This document shows, piece by piece, positions 46,256 to 58,339 of a DNA stretch of 64,000 nucleotides. Source of the stretch: Calliphora vicina (Eukaryota; Arthropoda; Insecta; Diptera; Calliphoridae); NCBI RefSeq assembly GCF_958450345.1, contig NC_088782.1, positions 94,437,358 to 94,501,357 of the forward strand. Direction: 5' to 3'. Under the pieces are notes generated by a model, which was not told where the DNA came from, ran no database searches, and saw only the letters and a list, made by a program, of their open reading frames with translations. The translations under genes were made by a program, and so were the position numbers. The stretch's first letter is position 1; each line of letters starts with the position of its first letter.

Positions 46256-46684
46256 GCGTCTTCACTATCGTCGAACAAAAATTCACGACTTAAGGTTTTT
46301 AAAGCTTCACTAGTTATAACAATATGAATTTGTAAGGCGATCGTTTACCTTGCAAATTTTTGACAAACTTATAAAAAATAGAATTTACTTTGCATTTTGA
46401 ACAAGAGAACGTACGTGGAACAGAAACTGCAAAGAGAATATATAAATAGCAAAAACTTTGCAAATTACACTTATCAATTCCAACTTGTCACTTATCAAAT
46501 TTTATAGTTCTGAGGAACATAAAGTTTTGCAAATTGACCAACAATTTAAGTGCAAAGTTTATACTCGTATCATGTCGAACAGTTTACGAGAAACCATTAC
46601 CAACAATAATAAACCAGTTAGTTGAGGGAATTCTTATGAAATCTGTATCACTCTGCTACTTGGATCGCATTAAAGAGCATAGAT
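46256..46684. other. AT-rich unassigned DNA
   Basis: No gene or element end recognised. Confidence 0.45.
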
Positions 46685-47190
46685 GGAGGTAGTGCACTAA
46701 TTTTGAAGTTTGCACTAATACTTAGTGATAGTGCAAAATTAGTGCAATCTTTTTGTTCATATTTAGTACTGAGTTGAAAATTAGCAGCCTCACTAAACAT
46801 TAGTGATAGTGAGTTAAAAAATTTTGCACTCAAAATTAAATTAGTTGATTTAAAAAAATGCAACCATCAGTTTATTGCAACTTTTTTTTTTGCAATTTGA
46901 GTGCAACTTCAAATTGTGCAGTAATTTTTAAGTTCAAAATGGTTTAAGTTTGTTTCTGTGCACTAATTTAAAACTTAAGACTAATACTTCCTTAAAAATA
47001 AAAACAAATATTTAAAATTTTTTTTTCGTATTTGGATTCAACAATTTCATGACCACTCATTTTTGAAAATATGCAGCTTTTTTTGATTGCAGGTTAAAAT
47101 TTTGCACTAATTAATTGTAGTGCAGATTTTTGCACTAAATCTTCGTTTAGTGATAGTGAAAAAATTATTACAATCACTATTTTGAAATTT
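46685..47190. mobile_element. Element littered with TTAGTGATAGTG / GCACTAA motifs
   Basis: GTGCACTAATTTTG, TTAGTGATAGTG, AAATTAGTGCAA, TTGCACTC and similar words occur about 15 times on both strands at 46690-46990 and again at 47095-47180. Ends not precisely defined. Confidence 0.5.
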
Positions 47191-47326
47191 GGCATGTCGA
47201 GTTTATGTTTTGAATTTTGACGGCATGGTCCCATATATATATATATATATTTTGAAAAATATACAAAATTTCCTATCCATTGATATATAAGATGTCTACA
47301 GTATATTTTTTACATGGCAACAACTA

Positions 47327-47710
47327 GAATATCCAAAACCGAAACCGAAAACCGGTCAACCGGTTTCGGTTTTTTTAACTTTTCGGTTTTTTGACATACC
47401 GATTTTTGTAAGACGGTTAACCGGTTTTAATGTAATATATTTTCTAAAGCTCAATCAAATATATTTATAAAAACTTTGATACAATTTTTAAAAATATTGA
47501 TTTATTATATTTCGTAAAATATATAAAATAATTGCATAAACATAGAGCTTTAAAAATTCAAAAATGCTAAATAAAAGTTTAATATAAACCGGTTAACCGG
47601 TTTTTTTTAAGACAAAAACCGAAACCGTTTAACCAGTTTTTTAAAAGACAATAATCAAAACGAAAAACACACTTTTTCGGTTAAACCGGAAACCGTTTTT
47701 TTGGACACTC
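47327..47710. mobile_element. 384-bp element littered with AACCGGTT motifs
   Basis: Ends are GAATATCCAAAA and (reversed) GAGTGTCCAAAA, each preceded by TA. CCGGTTAACCGG, ACCGAAACCG and CGGTTT-type words recur in both orientations near both ends, with an AT-rich core. GAGTGTCC is also the end of the 16494-17540 foldback relative. Confidence 0.65.
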
Positions 47711-47712
47711 TA

Positions 47713-48104
47713 GTTTCTAAGTTTTTCCTAATTAATTTACCATGTAGGTTGACAATTAAAAAATTCATGACAAAAACTACTTTTTATTGAGTTTTTGCAA
47801 AGATAAAAATTTTTCAAATTTATATTAAGAGCCTGGCTCACTAAATGCGAACGAACTTTTTTTTTCTTATTTTATATTGAAAGCAACAAATAAATTTGAA
47901 TTTTTATGAATAGGTTTTAATGAAATTTTACAGTTGCATAGATTTTTCTATTGAAAACCGAGAAATAAAAACAAATTTTTAAACATTTAATCAGGAATCC
48001 CGCAATTTCCGAAAAAGAGTTGGACATCGGCCTCGACCTTGAACCTATGCGGTCAAAAATCAAAACTTGACCTCGGCATGTCAAGTTACTGATTAATTTT
48101 GCCC
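47713..48104. other. AT-rich unassigned DNA
   Basis: No gene or element end recognised. Confidence 0.45.
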
Positions 48105-48881
48105 TTTTTATACCCACCACCTGAGACCCAACAAAGTATATATTTTCTTGATCCTTATGAAATTCTAAGTCGATTGAGCCATGTCCGTCTGTCTGTCCTT
48201 CAGTGTGTTTGTGTAAAACACGCTCACGTCCAAAATACGCAAACGAAATTGATAGACTTGCAAAAAATATGTTTACTGTTGTCCTAAGCAGTTTGGTATT
48301 GCAAATATGCAAAATCGGTTTAGTAGAACCAGAGCTATGAACCAAAATGTGAGACAACCTAAAAAAAAAATTTACAATTTTCACATATTTTTAGTTATTT
48401 GTGTAAATATATTGCAGATAATACCATAAAACTTTACACACGTTATTTTTATAATAAAAGGACTCTAGTGAAAGTTATAAGAATCGCTTCATGATTTCTC
48501 CTAGCCCTCATATAAATTTCTTCCCGAAATATGGTTCTATGGTCTATAAATGCCTTCAGAATTGCAGTATCCATACAAAATTCAGCAACAATAAGTTTCG
48601 TGGAAAAAGAAATCACAACATTAAAGTTATTGTGGATCGGCCAATATTTGACCATAGCGCCCATATAAAGTTCACTTCCGAAAATCACTTAAATTAGCAC
48701 AAATATCTTATAAATATCGCTATTAAGTTGAAATTCGTCATAAATAATCCCCATATATACCAATATCGCTGATAATTGGTTATAGCTTCCATATATGTAG
48801 TATATCAACCTAAAAAATATGTATGCAGGTGGAGGGTATTTAAGATTCGACAAAGCCGAATATACCGTTCTAACTTGTTTT
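48105..48881 (-). mobile_element. Mini-me-like element, minus orientation, both ends present
   Basis: On the minus strand it opens AACAAGTTAGAACGGTATAT with a TTCGGCTTTGTCGAA hairpin, then TTAAATACCCTCCACC. It contains about two copies of the unit tandemly repeated at 395-1620, then the GACAGACAGACGGACATGGC block, and ends in GGTGGTGGGTATAAAA. It shows the probable ancestral layout of the expanded copy at 395-2090. Confidence 0.75.
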
Positions 48882-48882
48882 C

Positions 48883-50510
48883 TATACCAATGTGCGACGT
48901 TGAAACAGCTTTTTTTCTATCCAGGCAACAAATTTGACGAATCTGATGGTAATCAAAGATATTTGCTCTCAAAAACAAATCTAGACACTTATTCTAGGAT
49001 ATTCTATACTTACACTGGCATACAACAATACCTGAAGACATACAATTTTGGATTTACCGAAACTTTCCTTTATTTCAATATGTTTATTTTTGACTTATCA
49101 TATCATTACCCTAAACCTTCAATTAAAAGATTTGCTTATTCTTATTAAATTAAGCTCATAACCATCATTAATGAAATTGTAGAAAAAATACATTTGTTTA
49201 CACAATTATTGTAATTTAAAACAAATTGAAGATTTAAACAGAAATAAAATTTTAACCGCATTTACAAACACGAAAAGAAACTCAAATGTCAGCGCACGCA
49301 TCTTTCTGATACGAGTAGTAGGAAATTTGTAGGTAAATATATTTATACGTATGTGTTTAGCTACATGCATATGATTTAGATACATTATTTTACATACATT
49401 CTCCCATTTTTAAATAAACCGTTAAACAACAAATTTTTATCCAAAAATTAAACATCATCATAGAATACAGAAACCATCATTTAGAGGGTTCTTTTTGGTT
49501 TTGGCAATCTAAACACCTAGAGAGTATTACAAATTCCATAAATTGGTATTGGTAAAACAGAAGCAAGAAAATCTCTTATATTTACACCGCTTTACTGTAG
49601 AGCACGACTTTAATGAATTTGTGTAACAGTTAAATGTTTAGGTTTAAAAATAGATTTTTTTTGGCCTACTATACTTTTATACTAGTTCCCAAGCCCCTAA
49701 ACATTCAGACCCTAGTTCTGTAAAATATTTATTTTTAATTTACTTTAAACTTTTTGTTGTAATACAATCCCTACTTCAGTTCATTTTAGCCATACTCAAT
49801 TGTATTTAAATATTATGAAAATTTCAATCTTTTTGTATACTTCTTTCGTATCTTCTTATTTACCCTCTATTTCCGTGGTTGATATTTTCGTTGTTGTTTA
49901 TTTTTTGCGCTATTTCTGTTGGAACAATATTTAGAGGTTTTCAATTTATTTGGCACGTTTTAGCAATAACAAGCTGGCTGCCATGCATCCATCCATCCAT
50001 CTACATCTATCTAACGAACCAACCAAGCGTACTCTGACATTTTTCGTTTTTGTTAAGGAAAATCTAAAAATTTACGGTTTGTAACTGTTGCCAGAAAACG
50101 CGTGTTTTGTTACTGTCAATCGATTTGTGGGTCTTTAACCTTTTTAAATGCCTTTAACAAAAAAAAAATAAGTAAAAGAAGTTGATCCCAGAAATGCTAA
50201 CAAAAAAGGAGTTCTAATGAGATGAGGGGGTGGATTCATCAAACATGCACACTAACATACTTATAAAGGTATATCTCTGTAGGTATGTATATAATATGTA
50301 TCTACCCATTTGAATAGTAATATTGAATCTTAAGGGTGCCATGTTAATTTATTTTCAGTGTTTTCAATAAGCAACATTTTTTTTAAACTATTAGAGTACT
50401 GTTTCATTTAACCTTGTGATAACCTTTTGCACTATCTTTAATTTGAATTTTTATGATGCAGAAAACTTAACAGTTAAATTCCATATCCTTGAGATAAAAC
50501 TGCTAAAAAA
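48883..50510. other. AT-rich unassigned DNA with a CATC microsatellite patch
   Basis: CATCCATCCATCCATC lies near 49985-50000. A 109-codon frame at 48819-49148 starts inside the repeat above and has no recognised domain. Confidence 0.45.
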
Positions 50511-50514
50511 CGAG

Positions 50515-50995
50515 ATCTTTAATAGACTAGTTAAGTTCATGAACGAACTAGTTCAATTGAACGATTGCATTATTAGAACTAACTGAACTAGTTTAAATCG
50601 TTTGCTCACTTAGTTCAGTACGCTCTTAACTAAATGCGTATTTTCGTTGTTTTTCCTGCTTTTTTATACGAATTCTGACATAATGTGAAAAAATAAGGCT
50701 CATAATGGATAGAATCCGTTCTCAGAACTATTCGGCAACTGACAGCAAATTAAAAACCCAATAGCATTTTAACTCTAGTATCATAGTATCAGATATGAAT
50801 CTATTGTATTAGTTCTGAACAGAGAGACAATTTAATATTTTATTATAAGACATGTATCACTCATTTCTTGTTCTATTTTATAAATAGGTAGTTCAAAAAG
50901 AGCGATTGAACTACCTAGTTAATTTTTGAACTATGAAATAAAATGAGCGGCCATTGAAATGAACTATTAAGCACAAAACTAGTTTTTAATGAAAA
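50515..50995. mobile_element. Element littered with GAACTAGTTC motifs
   Basis: GAACTAGTTCAATTGAACGA, GAACTAACTGAACTAGTTTA, CTTAGTTCAGTACGCTCTTA and, at the right, GAGCGATTGAACTACCTAGT recur in both orientations. Clear terminal repeats were not found. Confidence 0.5.
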
Positions 50996-51399
50996 CCCAC
51001 AAGTAAAAATATATCGAAAACTGTACGATTTCGACACATTTGTGATCAGCTTCCCAAAATTATACAAACAAGATGTTTTTCCCGAGGAGTTCTATTTGGT
51101 TTCGACTAGTGTTATTAAAGCGTTCTACTTGAGTTATTAGTGTTTAATTCTTTACACTTAAATAATTTAACCTAGATTTTCAATAAGCCAATTAGATCAC
51201 TTTTTTCTTCCAAAATATTATTACATCAGATATAACTTACCGCCTGTTATTTGCACATATCACCATACTGGAATACAAATAATCTAGTCTTAAATCGAAT
51301 TTTGTAATTATAGCATGAATGTTTCATTTTCCTCTCGTTTACTCTAAAAAAGGAACCAACAAATAAAAGCAAAATGTTGCCATTGTCATCGTACCAAGA

Positions 51400-51649
51400 A
51401 TTGGTCAATTCACAAGGTCTCATATTGTCATAATGTTCTAATATTTCACAATGGTTTGGAAATGTTGTTATTGCCTTTCAAGCACAAACTGTCCTAAAAT
51501 AATATTACTCTGTATGCTATGTTTATTGTGTTATCGTAACCAACTAGCAGAGACCTGACCCGAACGCCTAAGAGTCGGTTAAGCCGGGCAACCGAGTCGT
51601 GAAATATTAGGACATCATGACATGATAGGAGAACTTGTGAATTGACCAA
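51400..51649. mobile_element. 250-bp palindromic element, relative of 23861-24010
   Basis: TTGGTCAATTCACAAGGTCT at the left, its near reverse complement at the right, arms about 50 bp ending at CTAATATTTCAC. The centre (51545-51600) is GC-richer, with AACGCCTAAGAGTCGGTTAA. Confidence 0.8.
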
Positions 51650-52111
51650 ATATATATATATTTGGTCATATTTTAATTAATTGAAAGAATAATAAATGGG
51701 CACAACAACAATAACAGAGAACAACAAAAGCGTTAGCAAGACAAAAAGCACATGTTGTATTTTTTTCTTCTGTTATTAAAGTTATTTTGTCGGCTTTTAT
51801 TGAACATCGAACACATTGAACACAAATTAACACTCAAACAAACTCTCAAACAGACATGTAACATTTACTTACTTGTCATTATATTTGGTTCTTTGTTGCC
51901 ATAGCACCATCCATCTCTGCCCCTCATAATTTGTTTTGCTTTATTTGGCCAAGATTATATTGGTTGAGGGAAAAAATCACCAGTATTTCTTAGCAAAAAA
52001 TAAACAAAAGTGATCGAAGGGACATAAAAGATATTTCATACCTTTCTTATACAAACATGTCTACAAGTTTAATTTCCTTGAAAGTTTACCACCTTTTTTA
52101 CAACTTGTATA

Positions 52112-53035
52112 CAGTGTTTAAAAAGCTACGATAACTAACAAATTGTTGACTGTTGCTACAACTACTGCTTCAAAAAAGTGTATGTAGCGGTAGCAGTAGC
52201 ATTTGTCTTTTTTCGTTTTCTTGTTTTTTTAAAACTACTGCTACCTTCAAAATATAAAACTCTTAACAGAGCAGTAGTAATAAAACATGAATTGTAAATG
52301 GAGTAGTAGCATAAAAATACAAATCATTGCTACTGCTCTGTTACCGAGTTTTAATTTTTAAGGTAGCAGTAAAGTAGCAGTTGATGCAGCAGTTAAGGTA
52401 GCAATAAAAGTAGTCAAAAAAGAAAATCTTCAGTCATAACACCAAAATTGACAGAATTAAACACTGTGTGTTGTTTTTGTTTTAAGAGAGTTTGAAAGAA
52501 TTATTCGATTTTATTCGTCTCAGATATTCGTGTTGCTAACAGAAAGATCGTGTTTTCTGTGTGTATAACAAAAAAGCCGAACTTTTGTTTACAACACGAC
52601 CAACATATACAAATATACATTCACAACAACAACACATAATATAATTTTTTGGCTGAAGATTTTTATTTTTGACTTATTTTATTGCTACCTCAACTGCTAC
52701 TTAGCTGCTACTTCAACTGCTACTTAACTGCTACTTCTTCTACTACCTCAACTGCTACTTCTATTACTACTAAATTTTAAAAGTAGCAGAATTAATAAAA
52801 AACTAATGACTGCTACATCAAAACTTTTTCTTTTTTAAGGTAGCAATAGAAAATAAATTACTCTGCTACTTTTAAATTTTTCTTTTATTAGTACTACTAC
52901 AACTACTGCTACCAAAATGTGAAGGTAGCAGTAGTAGTAGTAATTATTGACTCCGAGTTTTTATTAATTTTTTAACTAGACTACTTGTGTTTTTTCGTTG
53001 CTACTGCTACTTGTAGTCTAGTTTTTTAAACACTG
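52112..53035. mobile_element. Element(s) littered with GTAGCAGT motifs in both orientations
   Basis: CAGTGTTTAAAAAGCTAC at 52112 faces CTAGTTTTTTAAACACTG ending near 53035. Over about 920 bp, GTAGCAGT, GCAGTAGTA and ACTGCTAC variants occur more than 25 times, clustered at 52150-52430 and 52680-53015. A third end-like word (AATTAAACACTG, about 52455-52466) suggests two adjacent or nested copies. No protein; no clear target duplication. Confidence 0.7.
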
Positions 53036-53715
53036 AAATTTCATTTGAGGGGGGCTTAAAGTTTCCCAACTATTATTCTTAATCGGCATAAGAAATCACA
53101 AATCAGGCATGGGTCTTTTAAAAAAAGAAAAAAAACACCATTAAAACAGGGATTTAAAAGATTAAAATGTGTCGCAAAAATATTATCCGTGAAATTTTAC
53201 TGTAAGTCCCTGAATACACCAAAACGGAAAATTCAACCAGAAAGTCAGAAATAAGACATAACAAAAGAGAGCCTAGGGTTAATTTCACATTTATTATGAA
53301 TTTTATTTTAAATTACCCCAAAAATTTAGCATGAAAAAAATAGTTAAAATTTAACTAAAAATAACTAATATCTCTATTATTTTACCTTCGATAACAAATT
53401 TGGATTGGAAGTATTCATTAATTACATTTTTTTAGCTCTTTTTTTTTTGTCTCTTCTATCAAAAATGTTCAGTACAACTGGCCTCTTCGATTTTCACGAA
53501 AACAACTTTTTGATGGTAAAATGTTCAGTAAAACTGGCCTCATCTATGGTGTGAATTCATAACAAACATATTTTGTTGCTCTTTTTATTGCATTTTTGTT
53601 ATTTCTCACAATTAATAATTCTGAATTCTCTCTATCTCTTCAAATAATTAATTTTTAATTTTTTTTTAATAATTTCTTCTTGCAATACATGTTTTCTTAC
53701 TATCTGTTGCAAGAT
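53036..53715. other. AT-rich unassigned DNA
   Basis: ATGTTCAGTA.AACTGGCCTC occurs twice (53465 and 53520), a small local duplication. No gene. Confidence 0.5.
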
Positions 53716-54410
53716 CTCTATTATATCTTCCAGATGTTATCGTAAAATATAAATTAAATTTTGATACAGATCACATTGATCTATCTACCTGCTCGTAATC
53801 AATCTTATAGAGGACATATTAAACCTCTATATTCTGGTCCACCATCAATTCAGCCATATAAGTGGAAGAATTTGCAATACCATTATTTTTACGATAATTT
53901 ACACCAATCAAACAACAAAAAAGCAAAAAAAAAACATTGTTTCTATAAGTTTTTGTTTAATATTGTTAATTTTTTTATCTTATGTTGTATTATTAGCAGT
54001 TATCTTAAATAAATCACGTTAAAAACAGACAGATGACATAAATGAAATCAATATAACGTATTTTTAATAAAATGTAAAACCCTCTATATCTGATAATTTT
54101 CATACATAGACAATGAATATTTTTGAAAAGCAAAACCCTCTATCTATCATAAAGTCCCCAATAATGCAAAATTTTAAAAACCAATTATATGTTAGATTCA
54201 GTAGTTGCTTTAAAAAATATTGTAGAATATCGAATTTTAGTAACACAAATAATTATTTATAATATATAATACGCGAAAAAAAAGTTTTTTGGCTCTCCTG
54301 AAAAGTTGTGTTTTTTTTATTTATTTATTTTTAACAACCTAGCCTTAACCGGTTATAAATTTTTTAAGATAGAGGATTTTGAATATAGACCCTAGATATA
54401 CAATTTTTGA
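53716..54410. repeat. Dispersed duplication, copy 2 (partner 28545-29100)
   Basis: Same order of shared runs as copy 1. The frame from 53761 reads SYRGHIKPLYSGPPSIQPYK, which is less low-complexity than its surroundings but unrecognised, and copy 1 lacks part of it. Confidence 0.75.
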
Positions 54411-54510
54411 TTTTTTTGACAAAATCAAAAACTTTTTTGACTTTTTTCAAAAAGGCCCGTTTTATAAAAAAATTATTAAACAATTTGAAGTTTTAAATAT
54501 ATTTTATTAA

Positions 54511-54605
54511 ATTATTCGAATAACATTTTTTAATCGTTATTCGTTCGATTAATCGAAAAAATTTTAAAAATTAATCGATCACTCGAATAATAAAAAAATT
54601 CAAAA
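54511..54605. repeat. Cluster of ATTAATCGAT / ATTCGAATAA motifs
   Basis: TTATTCGAATAAC, TTCGATTAATCGAA and TTAATCGATCACTCGAATAA lie in 95 bp; a similar cluster lies at 56405-56480. They may be the two ends of one motif-littered element. Confidence 0.4.
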
Positions 54606-54979
54606 CTTTTATAAGATTAAAATAAAACTCGAATTGACAACCATATTGTGTATACATTTTTTCAATCGTCCATTTTTGGCGACTGTGCAACATACATTCT
54701 ATTCACAGGCAAAGGTTTTCAATGCAAATACAAATTTTGTGTGCAATAATAGAAGATCGAGTTTTTATATTCAAAAAGAGCTATCTGAAAAAACCAAGTT
54801 GTTCAGGACAGCAAACAAAATTAAAAATTTAATCATTCAGTCTTCCAAAATACTTGTATGTTAAAAATACTTCTCCTACATTTCACAAGCAAAAATTAAT
54901 CTTTAAAATTAATTATAAAAATGTAGATAGCCCTTCCATGATTCAAATTTTTAAGCTAAGGCCTATCATTGGATATGCA

Positions 54980-55226
54980 CACAGAGAAAACAGATTCGTA
55001 GTAGCAACCGAATTTGTTGCTAATCGAATGATTCGGTTGCACACATAGAATTTTTCGGTTCTATCAACAGAAAGTCACTTGACAAAGAAGAATTTCGCTT
55101 GAAGCAACCAAACTTTTGTTACCCCTTCTAAAATTTGGTAGCCACAACTGTAAAATTCGGTCACTAAGGCAGAATCATTCGATTGGCAACAAATTCGGTT
55201 GCTATCACGAATTTGTTTTCTCTGTG
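54980..55226. mobile_element. Short palindromic element (MITE), copy 2
   Basis: Same family as 5081-5294: CACAGAGAAAACAGATTCGT at the left, mirrored at the right, with 30 bp more in the middle. CA flanks both sides instead of TA. Confidence 0.8.
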
Positions 55227-55564
55227 CATATATTTTCGATAGGAATTTCCATGGAGTTATATGTGCCGTTGGATAGGCCTTGGAAATGTCTGTCAATTTA
55301 CATGACTCAGTAATCGACGTGGATAAGAGGTCAAGTCGCGAATAACCTAAATACTTCCATATATATATATATGTTCTACTTCGGTCATGTAAAATCAGAA
55401 ATATCGTCTAAAATTAGATCTAAATTTAACTAACTGGTTTATAGAACAAATTTTAATTAAAATTCAGCATAACAACGATATAGATCGTAAATAGTTGCCA
55501 TGAACAAATTACTACTGATGAAACTTGAGGGATAAGTCCTCTATAAAGGCTAATTAAAAATTTG

Positions 55565-55866
55565 TATCTTCATGTTTCGTTTCAAAGATTCCAAGATAAA
55601 ATATTAAGAATGATAAAAGCACCGCCTTGGTATGTGAGAAATATTAACATTCGTAAGGACCTAGGTGTCTTCCTGGTGAAAAATTAAATAAGAAAACAAG
55701 CGGAGTTTTATTTGAAAAAGTTAGAAGTTCACCCTAACCCACTTGCACGAACATTAATGAGAAGTAATAGCTACATTCGACTAAGAAGAAGGCATCCAAT
55801 AGACCTGCGCTGATGATGGGATCTATAAATTAAACACCATTTTTTGTCCAACTGTGGTGGGACGTA
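55565..55866 (+). pseudogene. Jockey 3' end, ORF2 C-terminus
   Basis: The forward frame reads FQRFQDKILRMIKAPPWYVR, then NINIRKDLGV, a TAA stop, and KLEVHPNPLARTLM and LRRRHPIDLR before TGA at about 55812. This is the typical tail of Jockey-clade ORF2, downstream of the polymerase, where RFQ.K.LR.I...PWYVRN and HPN.L are landmarks. About 50 bp of trailer ends GTGGTGGGACGT followed by an A-rich stretch. The polymerase is absent, so this is a 5'-truncated insertion with a secondary stop. Confidence 0.85.
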
Positions 55867-56172
55867 AATAAAAATTAATACTTAGATATAATATTTGAAC
55901 AAATTATTGATAGTTCACATCATTTTGTGAAGATACAATAAATAAAATATGAAAAAAAAAATAATTTTGTCGTATAAGATCAGCAAATGAAATATAAGGT
56001 ATCTTGGGTGAAAAGTCCTTTACCCTACCCCAATTGATATCTGTGTTATAATTCTTATTGTCAGTTTGCATTAGAATACCTACAATTTAATTTATTTTGT
56101 ACATTTTATGAAAGATATTTATTTCAATTTCAATTAAATTGAAATGGCTTTGGTTTATAAATAAAAGTATGT

Positions 56173-56275
56173 ACGTCCCACCACAGTTGGACAAAAAATG
56201 GTGTTTAATTTATAGATCCCATCATCAGCGCAGGTCTATTGGATGCCTTCTTCTTAGTCGAATGTAGCTATGTCT
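56173..56275 (-). pseudogene. Jockey 3' end, inverted 100-bp copy
   Basis: The minus strand repeats the last 100 bp of the 55565-55866 copy (from AGCTACATTCGACTAAGAAG to GGTGGGACGT) almost without change. It is a severely 5'-truncated second insertion, tail to tail with the first across 306 bp. Confidence 0.85.
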
Positions 56276-57960
56276 TGTATTTCTTTGTTTTCTTTTTTGC
56301 AATAATTAAAATATCCAAGAATATATTAAAACATAATAAATAAAGTTGGTCAGGTGTTCATTATTTTCACCTAATACTATCAGTACCTAATAGTGTTAAC
56401 CATTATTTGGTTACCTGATTAATTTCAATCGATTAACGATTCGAATAACTTTCAAATAACATTTAATCGATTTATGTAAATAATTTTCCTTATACTAGAT
56501 AAGCAATTTTAATTTCAAATTAATGAAATGGACTAGGGCTTTAAAGTGTTATTGACAAAATACATTAATATTTTCTAACTGAAACAAAGGCATTAGAAGA
56601 ATGTTTCGAAAGATAATTTTCCCTGTAAAATACTCCTATTTTTTCTAAAAAGTTCAGAAGTGATGTGGCGACAGGGACAAGTATATTGAATATAAAACAT
56701 TAACATAAAAGTGTCCATCAAAACAACAATATGTCTTAAAAGTATGAATTTCAATTATTCGATTATTTCAAATTTGAATTATTATGTGACCTTCTGCATA
56801 GTACTTAAACATCTAATAAGATGCTGTTTATTTTAAATTGGAAATAAATTTATAACGCCTTGGTATGAATTTTACCAAAACCTGTGTATTTAAACTTTAA
56901 TTTTAATTAACAGTATATAAATTTAGTAGGACACATATTCATTGTATCATTCACTTTTGAGAATCCCAAATTATCCATTGTATAAATATGTATAACATAC
57001 AAATACAAGTAATTTTATTGCAAAACTTTTGTTTTAGCAACGACAGCACTTAAAGTTCAATGTTTATACATATAACCATCAAACATAAACTTAAGTTTTG
57101 TTGCAAGCAGATTCATTTTTATTACTTAATTAAAATTATAATTGAAGAATTTCAAATACTTCTCTTCGTTTTAATCAATTCTATTTAAAATGATCCCAAG
57201 AAATTTCTTCATTTATTGGCATTTAAGTTATGGCAACTATAAAAACTATGACAACGTTAAATAATATTCTAAATTACACTGAAATAACTTTTGAAAAGTT
57301 AAATATTTCTCTAAAGTTTTTAAGCCTTGTGTGCTATAAAAATACATTTTTTTTTTTTGCTAAAGCCACAATTTTTTATAGTGACACTTTGTCTTGAACT
57401 AGTAGCACAAACACACATCGCCGTATAACATGTTTAAAATGTGAATTTGTGAAATATTTATATACTTTTTATTTTACATTTTCCCACAACTGTATGACTT
57501 AAAAAAATTGGTCCCTTGATACGGAATTCTATCATCATATTTTAAAAATAATGATTTTGGGTCCTTTTCATATGTGTGTTTATATATGTATACACACAAA
57601 TGTAAGGACATAAAAACTGAAGTCGTATTAGTGTGTATATACTCAAATACATAGTAATTTATACAGAGACACGTGTAGATACAATCTACACATTCATTCA
57701 TATGTACATACATACATTTTAGCTTTACAGCAATTCGCAGAACCACTGCCACAACTACATTAACGCCATCCATCCCAGTTCAAAGGGTAAAATAAACCGC
57801 AAAACATGATTATATAATTTAAATTGTAAAAACAGAAACAAAACAAGTTTCATCTGCTATACAATTAATATCTACTATATATTTGTTTAAATACATAAAT
57901 GTTTACATATGTATGTATGGTCGAACAAAAATACATATCAAGCTACAGCCAAATTATTTA
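56276..57960. other. AT-rich unassigned DNA
   Basis: Only the TCGATTAA-type cluster at 56405-56480 stands out. No gene. Confidence 0.45.
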
Positions 57961-58200
57961 GAATTCATAACAGTAAAGAACTTGGGCTTATTCGAAAAAA
58001 TATTGGATAAAAATATTTCTTCCCTAAACTCGCAGAATTCAAAATCAAGGAAATTTGACATAATTATTTTATACATATTTTTATTTCCAAAGATATTCTT
58101 TATAAATCATAAAGAGATGCTATAAAAACTCTAAACATTGTTAAACAAAAACTCATGTACGAGTAAATATCGATATATTTAAACTTTAAAATAGACAACT
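57960..58200. repeat. Highly diverged foldback relic
   Basis: CATAACAGTAAAGAACTTGG, GACATAATTATTTTATACAT and AAAAACTCATGTACGAGTAA follow in the order of the foldback loop and arm in copy 2, with many changes. Confidence 0.45.
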
Positions 58201-58339
58201 AAATTGTCAATAATATACAAACGATTTCAGAGTAATATTGATTAAAAATAGATATTTTTGCTGTTTTTTGGACGAAAAGGTGACTTAACTTAAAAAAAAC
58301 TTTCTTTAAGCATATATATGTAACAATTTTATGTTTTTC

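Noticed and set aside
47917..48384. 155-codon minus-strand frame
   Set aside because: It spans the mini-me-like element, including its GACA block, and its homologous frame at 1863-2063 is just the same repeat.
48819..49148. 109-codon forward frame as a small gene
   Set aside because: It starts inside a dispersed repeat and shows no domain, signal peptide or splice context.
51540..51600. tRNA-like sequence in the GC-richer centre of the 51400-51649 element
   Set aside because: The reverse strand has GGCGTTCGGGTCAGG, reminiscent of a B-box, but no A-box at a proper distance.
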